DNA of 11,519 nt from JADFNO01 sp965369945. Lineage in GTDB: Bacteria > Planctomycetota > Phycisphaerae > Phycisphaerales > SM1A02. Both the position numbers and the translations under genes were made by a program. Position 1 is the stretch's first letter; each line of letters opens with the position of its first letter. The notes beneath the pieces were generated by a model. It saw nothing but the letters and a program-made list of their open reading frames with translations, was not told where the DNA came from and searched no databases. Location of the stretch: the NCBI GenBank assembly GCA_965369945.1, contig CBDUST010000128.1, forward strand, positions 1 to 11,519. The letters run 5' to 3'. Shown in pieces: positions 4,650 to 9,134 of the stretch.

Positions 4650-5165
4650 TCATTCGACTTGGTTGATCGTGCCCGTGGTTGGGGCGATCCGCAGGTCGAT
4701 GAAGCTCGAACCGAGAAGCAAGCGGACCACGGGCTGGGCCGAGATATCGGCGATACCCCCCTGGGCGTCGAATCCCAACACGTTGCCGGTCACATCGGTG
4801 AGGCTCAGCGCGACGCCGACAGCACTGCGGGCTCGATCCTGCCCGAAGGTGACGAGATAGGGCCGGCCGTTGTCCGGACGCGGGATCGGTATGCCGGGGG
4901 CATCGGCATAGGCCAGCCAATACCGATCGTTGGCTGGATCGAAGCTCACGACGACGGGGTCGGCCGGGTGCGAGATGGTCATCACTTGGGCCAATTCGAT
5001 ATCCGAAGTAACCAGCCCGGCGGCGGCGGCGAGTCGCAGATGCGTATCGTCGCTGAGCGTGGGCGTCACCAAAACCCCAGCTACGATGATGATCGTGATC
5101 GTCATCATCAGGTCGATCAGCGTGACGCCGCGACGGGTCGTGTTGGTGGGCGATCTCGTCATCAT
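4650..5165 (-). CDS. GspH-like minor pseudopilin (class III signal peptide)
   Basis: A 171-residue type II secretion / type IV pilus-like subunit. The leader 'MMTRSPTNTTRRG' is followed by 'VTLIDLMMTITIIIVAGVLV', the prepilin N-terminus cut by prepilin peptidase between G13 and V14. It differs from the consensus G|FTLIE in having Val at +1 and Asp rather than Glu at +5. The rest ('LRLAAAAGLVTSDIELAQVM' and a beta-rich C-terminus) fits a GspH-type fold with a globular beta domain. The start ATG overlaps the upstream stop as ATGA (5165-5162), indicating translational coupling; a second ATG follows immediately. The frame stays open upstream to 5237, but those codons belong to the preceding gene. 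It is the last gene of the operon. Confidence 0.8.
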   Translation of the reverse strand: MMTRSPTNTTRRGVTLIDLMMTITIIIVAGVLVTPTLSDDTHLRLAAAAGLVTSDIELAQVMTISHPADPVVVSFDPANDRYWLAYADAPGIPIPRPDNGRPYLVTFGQDRARSAVGVALSLTDVTGNVLGFDAQGGIADISAQPVVRLLLGSSFIDLRIAPTTGTINQVE

Positions 5166-6796
5166 GATTCCATGGCGACGGGCACGGCCAACTCTACCGG
5201 CTCGTCCGAGATTACCGTTTCGGTTTGCTGCTCCCATTCCTTGACGTCGGTGCCGAAGGACATGATCTCGTACTGAACGGGTACGGGCCGAGGCGTGGTG
5301 TCATCGATCGGCGCCTCGACCGATTCCAATGAAGTGGACGAGATGGTGGTCTCGCCGTTGGCCTCGACATTGGTCCCGGTCTCATCAGCAAGACTCTGAA
5401 GTTCGGCGTCGTCGAGTGAATCAAGCGAATAGAGTTCGGTGATCAGCGTTCCATCGTCGTTGTACAACTCGCTGTCGGTGTTGGTGTATCCGGTGCGCGA
5501 ATCCAGCGAGTGATCGTAGAACAATGCGCCTTGGTCGGTGATACGTAGCCGGTTCGCCGCAACTCGACCATACAAAGCAGACTCGCCTCTGATTTCCATG
5601 TCGTAGTCCGGGGCGTAGATGCTGCCCTTGACGACCGTGTTGTCCCTGAGCGACCATCGGTTCTCATAAGGCGGCAGGCTGTAAACCTGAACCCGCTGTG
5701 GGTCCATATACGCGGCGCTCCCGGTGTTGTCTCGCGTGTTATCAGCGCGCTCGTCGCCGATGTAACTATCCGACAGTTCAAGGGCGCCTCGTACGTACAC
5801 GTCCAGCGTCGAGCCTGGCGTAAGTTCGATCGCCGAGTTGTCCATGACAAAATCGCCGAAGACCACCAACGTGACATTTCCGTCGATGGTAAGCTCAGAT
5901 CCCGCCAGCAACCTTTGATCGTCGTCGGTGACGAGCGTGATATCGCCTTGAAGTGTGACGTGCGAGTTCTCGTGGGTCACCTGATCCCATCGTCCGTCCA
6001 TGGCGTAGGTGTAGTTTTCGCCGAAGGTGTTGACGCTTGGATTCGGACTTGGATCCTCGGGTGCGGTCACGCCGGGACTGGGCGCGTCGGGAGCGACAGC
6101 CGTGTCGGACAACGCGACCGAAACAATGTACGAACCGCTGGAGTTGGTAATCAGCGCATTGGACGCATCCGGACTGTGATAAACAGTGGTGTCGATGACC
6201 GCAGCGTTATCGTGTAGATCGATGCTGGATGGATCGACGGCTTGCGTTCCCACGGCGATACGCATCCCCAAGTCTGCCAGCGGCGCCGTTGGCCAGCGCG
6301 TGACGACCGCGTCGCCGGAGAGCTCCAGGTCGCCGGTGGTGAAGATGGCAAACTCGCTCAGATCCACACTGAAGGCGGAGTTGTATTCAAGCGGGACGTA
6401 CGCCACAGCAATTGCCGCTTGCTGCACATCATCAACGACCGCGGTACTGGTGAGGCGGATGTACTCGGCGTCGGCCGTGGGCGGTTGGCCCGTGGCAAGA
6501 TCGATGATGTCCAGGTCAATAAGCGCCCCGTCCATGAGGTAATCATCCAACAGCTTGCCGTTGATATGGTTGGTGCGCCAATCGGTCTCTGTCTCGAAGA
6601 CGGTCAGGCCAAGCTGCAATCCGGCGGTTGCAGACCAACGAGCGGCGGCGGCCGAAGCGACGTTCTGACCGATGGCGGCGGAGTTATCGCGACTCGCCAA
6701 ATACGCGGCGGCCATGATCGTGGCCATCATCAGACTGATGATCACCAGCAACATGGCAACGCCTCGCCTGGCCCGGTTGTGCTTGTTGCGCTTCAA
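5162..6796 (-). CDS. large GspK/PilX-like pilin-type protein with beta-solenoid-like body
   Basis: A 544-residue protein with a class III signal: 'MKRNKHNRARRG' then 'VAMLLVIISLMMATIMAAAY'; the predicted cut is G12|V13. Glu at +5 is absent (Leu), as in GspK-type tip pseudopilins. Residues about 145-430 are rich in short beta repeats ('IDGNVTLVVFGDFVMDNS', 'ALELSDSY', 'GSIYAPDYDMEIRG', 'ALYGRVAANRLRI', 'ALFYDHSL'). This resembles the right-handed beta-helix bodies attached to PilX-like proteins; the family name is uncertain. A Pro-rich linker lies near 235-258 and an acidic tail runs from about 430 to the end. The start is TTG (6796-6794) with GGAG upstream (TAAGGAGTTATCTC-TTG), the only start placing the basic leader correctly. 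It lies 11 bp after the preceding gene. A role at the tip of a pseudopilus or as a surface-exposed adhesin is inference. Confidence 0.8.
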   Translation of the reverse strand: MKRNKHNRARRGVAMLLVIISLMMATIMAAAYLASRDNSAAIGQNVASAAAARWSATAGLQLGLTVFETETDWRTNHINGKLLDDYLMDGALIDLDIIDLATGQPPTADAEYIRLTSTAVVDDVQQAAIAVAYVPLEYNSAFSVDLSEFAIFTTGDLELSGDAVVTRWPTAPLADLGMRIAVGTQAVDPSSIDLHDNAAVIDTTVYHSPDASNALITNSSGSYIVSVALSDTAVAPDAPSPGVTAPEDPSPNPSVNTFGENYTYAMDGRWDQVTHENSHVTLQGDITLVTDDDQRLLAGSELTIDGNVTLVVFGDFVMDNSAIELTPGSTLDVYVRGALELSDSYIGDERADNTRDNTGSAAYMDPQRVQVYSLPPYENRWSLRDNTVVKGSIYAPDYDMEIRGESALYGRVAANRLRITDQGALFYDHSLDSRTGYTNTDSELYNDDGTLITELYSLDSLDDAELQSLADETGTNVEANGETTISSTSLESVEAPIDDTTPRPVPVQYEIMSFGTDVKEWEQQTETVISDEPVELAVPVAMES

Positions 6797-6807
6797 GAGA
6801 TAACTCC

Positions 6808-7434
6808 TTAGTTTACCGGCGGTCGGTGCAGACCAACGGTGGCTGAAACGTGCGTCGGGAGCGACCCGTTCGATGTCGAAAAGTCCAATTGGTACTCGAC
6901 GTGTCGGCTGTCAAGAGGCTGGTCGGCGTCGAGGCGCACCGTTGCGCGTTCCAATCCGTCCACGAGCGGCAAATTGCCAACCCACCCGTTGCTGCTATAC
7001 GACTCGAGCACAGCCATCCAATCTGCGTCCCGGCTGTACTGGCGATCCGCCAAATCCTTTGCCGTTTGCTGCCAAGAGTCGGGAAAGTCCACGAAACACA
7101 CGTCGATCGTGCCTTGAGAGGCGTCGTGCAAGAGCCAGCGGATCTCGGTCGCGTGAACGGCGCCGCCGTCGCGGGCATCCTCCAGCCACAGTACAACGTC
7201 TGAGCCGGTGGCGTCGAGCACTGCTCGCGACGGTGTGATGTAGGCGGCCAACCTCGTCTGCGCTGCATTGGCGCGAACCATCAGCGAGCGATTATCACGG
7301 CGGGTGCTGACCCCGGCGACAACGGCGCTCATCATGGCCGAAACGGCCGTGGCAACCATCGCCGTGATGGACAAGGCCAGCATCAGCTCCAGGAGGCTGA
7401 GGCCTCGGCGTGTTGGGGTCAACAACAATGTCAT
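6808..7434 (-). CDS. GspJ/PilW-like minor pseudopilin
   Basis: 208 residues. The leader 'MTLLLTPTRRG' precedes 'LSLLELMLALSITAMVATAV': a prepilin cut G11|L12, with the conserved Glu at +5 (E16). After the hydrophobic helix comes 'RRDNRSLMVRANAAQTRLAA' and a beta-rich globular part of about 150 residues, the size expected for GspJ or PilW minor pilins. These complex with the I/V-like and K/X-like subunits to form the pseudopilus tip. The start ATG overlaps the stop of the preceding gene as ATGA (7434-7431), and the following gene starts 11 bp after its stop. The assignment to the J/W class rests on gene order and N-terminus rather than on strong whole-length similarity. Confidence 0.8.
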   Translation of the reverse strand: MTLLLTPTRRGLSLLELMLALSITAMVATAVSAMMSAVVAGVSTRRDNRSLMVRANAAQTRLAAYITPSRAVLDATGSDVVLWLEDARDGGAVHATEIRWLLHDASQGTIDVCFVDFPDSWQQTAKDLADRQYSRDADWMAVLESYSSNGWVGNLPLVDGLERATVRLDADQPLDSRHVEYQLDFSTSNGSLPTHVSATVGLHRPPVN

Positions 7435-7892
7435 GGCGACGCCGGCTCCGGACTAAAGTGCGTGATCTCGGCGAGTGGCCGACCGCTGGGGTTGAACGCG
7501 CGGACAAGGATATGGCGGCCGCGCACGACAACGCCCAGATCGGTGATCGACTCCAACTTCGTGATGATCTCCACTTCGCGCCCAACCGCTGCGAACATCC
7601 TGGGCATCGGATTGCCTGCGCCATCCGTCATTGTCCCGGCCGGTTCGTTGAAGCCATCCCAGGTCGGTAGGTCAGGGTAATCTTCAGTAATGATGCGGCC
7701 GATGAGTTCCTCGGCGGCGAGTGACGCGGCGATCCGCTGCCGCGCTTCAAAGGCGTGCAGTTGTCCGGCGGTGACGGCGGTTGTCACGCCCACGACTACG
7801 GCAAAGAGAATCCCCGCGGACATCAACGCTTCCAGAAGCGTGAAGGCTCGGCAGTTGCGGCGCCTGTGAACGTGTGCGCGCGATCGATTCAA
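7431..7892 (-). CDS. GspI/PilV-like minor pseudopilin, TTG start
   Basis: First gene of the minus-strand operon, 153 residues from TTG at 7892-7890. The leader 'RSRAHVHRRRNCRA' precedes 'FTLLEALMSAGILFAVVVGV'. The cut is A16|F17, with Ala instead of the usual Gly at -1, and Glu at +5 is present (E21). The TTG start is preferred because GGAGG (7906-7902) lies 9 nt upstream and gives a normal 16-residue leader. The frame is open to 8162, but the extra 90 residues look non-coding. The C-terminal part contains 'AAEELIGRIITEDYPDL' and a short beta domain, as in I/V-type pseudopilins. It is translationally coupled to the next gene through ATGA. Confidence 0.75.
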   Translation of the reverse strand: MNRSRAHVHRRRNCRAFTLLEALMSAGILFAVVVGVTTAVTAGQLHAFEARQRIAASLAAEELIGRIITEDYPDLPTWDGFNEPAGTMTDGAGNPMPRMFAAVGREVEIITKLESITDLGVVVRGRHILVRAFNPSGRPLAEITHFSPEPASP

Positions 7893-7901
7893 GAGCGATA
7901 A

Positions 7902-7906
7902 CCTCC
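7902..7906 (-). promoter_or_regulatory. ribosome binding site GGAGG deciding a TTG start
   Basis: On the minus strand GGAGG-TTATCGCTC-TTG places a strong Shine-Dalgarno 9 nt before TTG 7892. The layout (GGAG, TTATC, CTC, TTG) is nearly repeated before the TTG start of the gene at 6796 (GGAG-TTATCTC-TTG). Confidence 0.65.
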
Positions 7907-7951
7907 AGCGGCAGAGTTTGAGACGTAGTCGTTGCCTATATAGATCGAATA

Positions 7952-7974
7952 CCCGCTTCCCCGCACCAAGCGGG
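7952..7974. repeat. inverted repeat upstream of the pseudopilin operon
   Basis: CCCGCTT (7952-7958) and AAGCGGG (7968-7974) are perfect complements around a 9-nt loop. They sit just upstream of the CTATATAG box on the minus strand, about 60-80 bp before the first start codon. That position would suit an operator or a leader hairpin. Confidence 0.35.
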
Positions 7975-8242
7975 CGATGGATGATCGATGGCGACAAGGG
8001 AATAACCGCGCAGCACAGCTGCCAAGGACCACGCAAACTGCCATCTGCGGTCCGATAGCAATCTCCAGGCGTGTTCCTCCAACGCGACCGACGGCACACG
8101 TCGCTGACGTCGAAGCGGAGGGCGAATCCAGGTTTGCCTGCTGAGTAGTGAAGGTCGTTCAATACGAGTCTCCAGTGATTCCCGGGTGAGCCGGGTTGTG
8201 TGAATCCGGTGGACGTCAGAACTCACCGCCCGTGCGAGCGCT

Positions 8243-8557
8243 ATGGGCCTGCCGCGTTCACCGGCCCGACACGGGCCGGCACAGGGCAGAGGGTACGATA
8301 CGAGGGTGAGAAACGGGGATGCAGATCCCAGCCGCTCAAGAGAACCCCGAATTCTGTCCTTCTCGTGTTACATCGTGGTTGTGCTTGAACACGCGCGGTA
8401 CGCTGGCACGCTGTTCTTACTCGGTAGCATGGAGGCGCCTGCCTCCGCTGCCGGCTTTGCACAGGCCGGGAAGAATGAGCGTTCCGGTGTCGTCAAGCGA
8501 ATCCGCGAAAAGCTCATCGAACTGGACGGCGGTCCGGGTATCTGCGAGCCGGCATGA
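8243..8557 (+). CDS. doubtful small ORF coupled to the sigma factor
   Basis: An open frame of up to 104 residues whose stop overlaps the sigma-factor start as ATGA (8554-8557). The C-terminal third ('SGVVKRIREKLIELDGG') has coding-like third-position GC and could be a real short helix. The sigma factor itself lacks a clear Shine-Dalgarno, which makes coupling plausible. Against it: no recognisable family, no good ribosome site before ATG 8243 or the internal ATG 8430, and a Cys/Arg-rich, low-quality N-terminal half. If real, the true start is probably internal. Confidence 0.2.
   Translation: MGLPRSPARHGPAQGRGYDTRVRNGDADPSRSREPRILSFSCYIVVVLEHARYAGTLFLLGSMEAPASAAGFAQAGKNERSGVVKRIREKLIELDGGPGICEPA
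8261..8279. repeat. perfect 8-bp GC hairpin CCGGCCCG-ACA-CGGGCCGG
   Basis: The two 8-bp arms are perfect complements around a 3-nt loop. No T-run follows on either strand, so a rho-independent terminator is unlikely. It lies midway between divergent transcription units and could be a protein-binding palindrome. Confidence 0.35.
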
Positions 8558-9114
8558 ACGACTTCACTCAAATCCTCTCAGCCATCGAACACGGCGATAC
8601 CCAAGCGGTCGACAAGCTGCTGCCGCACGTCTACGCGGAACTTCGCGCACTGGCACAACATCAGATGTCCGGCGAGCGAACCGAACACACCTTGCAGGCA
8701 ACGGCCCTTGTACATGAGGCCTACTTGCGGCTGGTTGGCGAGCAGAACCTCTCTTGGGCCAATCGCCGGCATTTCTTTCGTTCCGCCGCCGAGGCCATGC
8801 GGCGCATATTGATCGAGCACGCCCGCAAGCGCGGGCGTGTCAAACGAGGCGGCCATCTCACCCACGTCTCGCTGGATGCCCTCGAATTGGCGGACGGCGA
8901 AAATTCTGGCTCTAGTCTGGTCCTCGACGAAGCAATACGGCGCCTAAGTGAACAGGACGATCGCGCCGCCGAAGTGGTTCGGCTACGGTTCTTCGCCGGG
9001 CTGGACATCGAGCAGACGGCCAAAGTACTTGACGTATCGCCCATGACGGTCAAGCGCGAGTGGAAATTCGCCCGCGTCTGGCTCTATGGAGCGCTGCAAG
9101 ACGAACCGGACTGA
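8554..9114 (+). CDS. ECF-type RNA polymerase sigma factor, TIGR02999-like
   Basis: 186 residues, close to the usual length of this planctomycete-rich ECF subgroup. Region sigma-2 covers about residues 5-75: 'TQILSAIEHGDTQAVDKLLP', 'VYAELRALAQHQM' and the hallmark 'HTLQATALVHEAYLRLVG', followed by 'RRHFFRSAAEAMRRILIEHA'. Region sigma-4 covers about 125-180, with a helix-turn-helix in 'LDIEQTAKVLDVSPMTVKRE'. It directs core RNA polymerase to a specific promoter set. ATG 8554 gives the family's normal N-terminus, though no strong ribosome site precedes it. The Ser/Thr kinase gene follows after 20 bp, an arrangement common in planctomycetes in which the kinase is thought to control the sigma factor; no anti-sigma gene is visible. 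Targets are unknown. Confidence 0.9.
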   Translation: MNDFTQILSAIEHGDTQAVDKLLPHVYAELRALAQHQMSGERTEHTLQATALVHEAYLRLVGEQNLSWANRRHFFRSAAEAMRRILIEHARKRGRVKRGGHLTHVSLDALELADGENSGSSLVLDEAIRRLSEQDDRAAEVVRLRFFAGLDIEQTAKVLDVSPMTVKREWKFARVWLYGALQDEPD

Positions 9115-9134
9115 ATCAGATCAGGAGCTGCCTA

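Larger units (their letters stand above)
7893..8553. other. 661-bp divergent intergenic region
   Basis: This region separates the minus-strand pseudopilin operon from the plus-strand sigma-factor pair. It should hold both promoters. On the minus strand a CTATATAG box (7936-7943) could provide a -10, but I find no matching -35, so I do not call a promoter. Hairpins lie at 7952-7974 and 8261-8279. Open frames on both strands here lack recognisable similarity, apart from one doubtful small ORF ending at 8557. I see no tRNA or other RNA gene. Confidence 0.5.

Noticed and set aside
4614..5276. Plus-strand open frame opposite the GspH-like gene
   Set aside because: The minus-strand product has a proper prepilin N-terminus and coupled start; the plus-strand product is low-complexity and has no ribosome site.
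7893..8162. N-terminal extension of the GspI/PilV-like protein to an ATG at 8162
   Set aside because: The 90 extra residues have no prepilin or other recognisable features and would place the cleavage site deep in the protein. GGAGG before TTG 7892 gives a normal leader.
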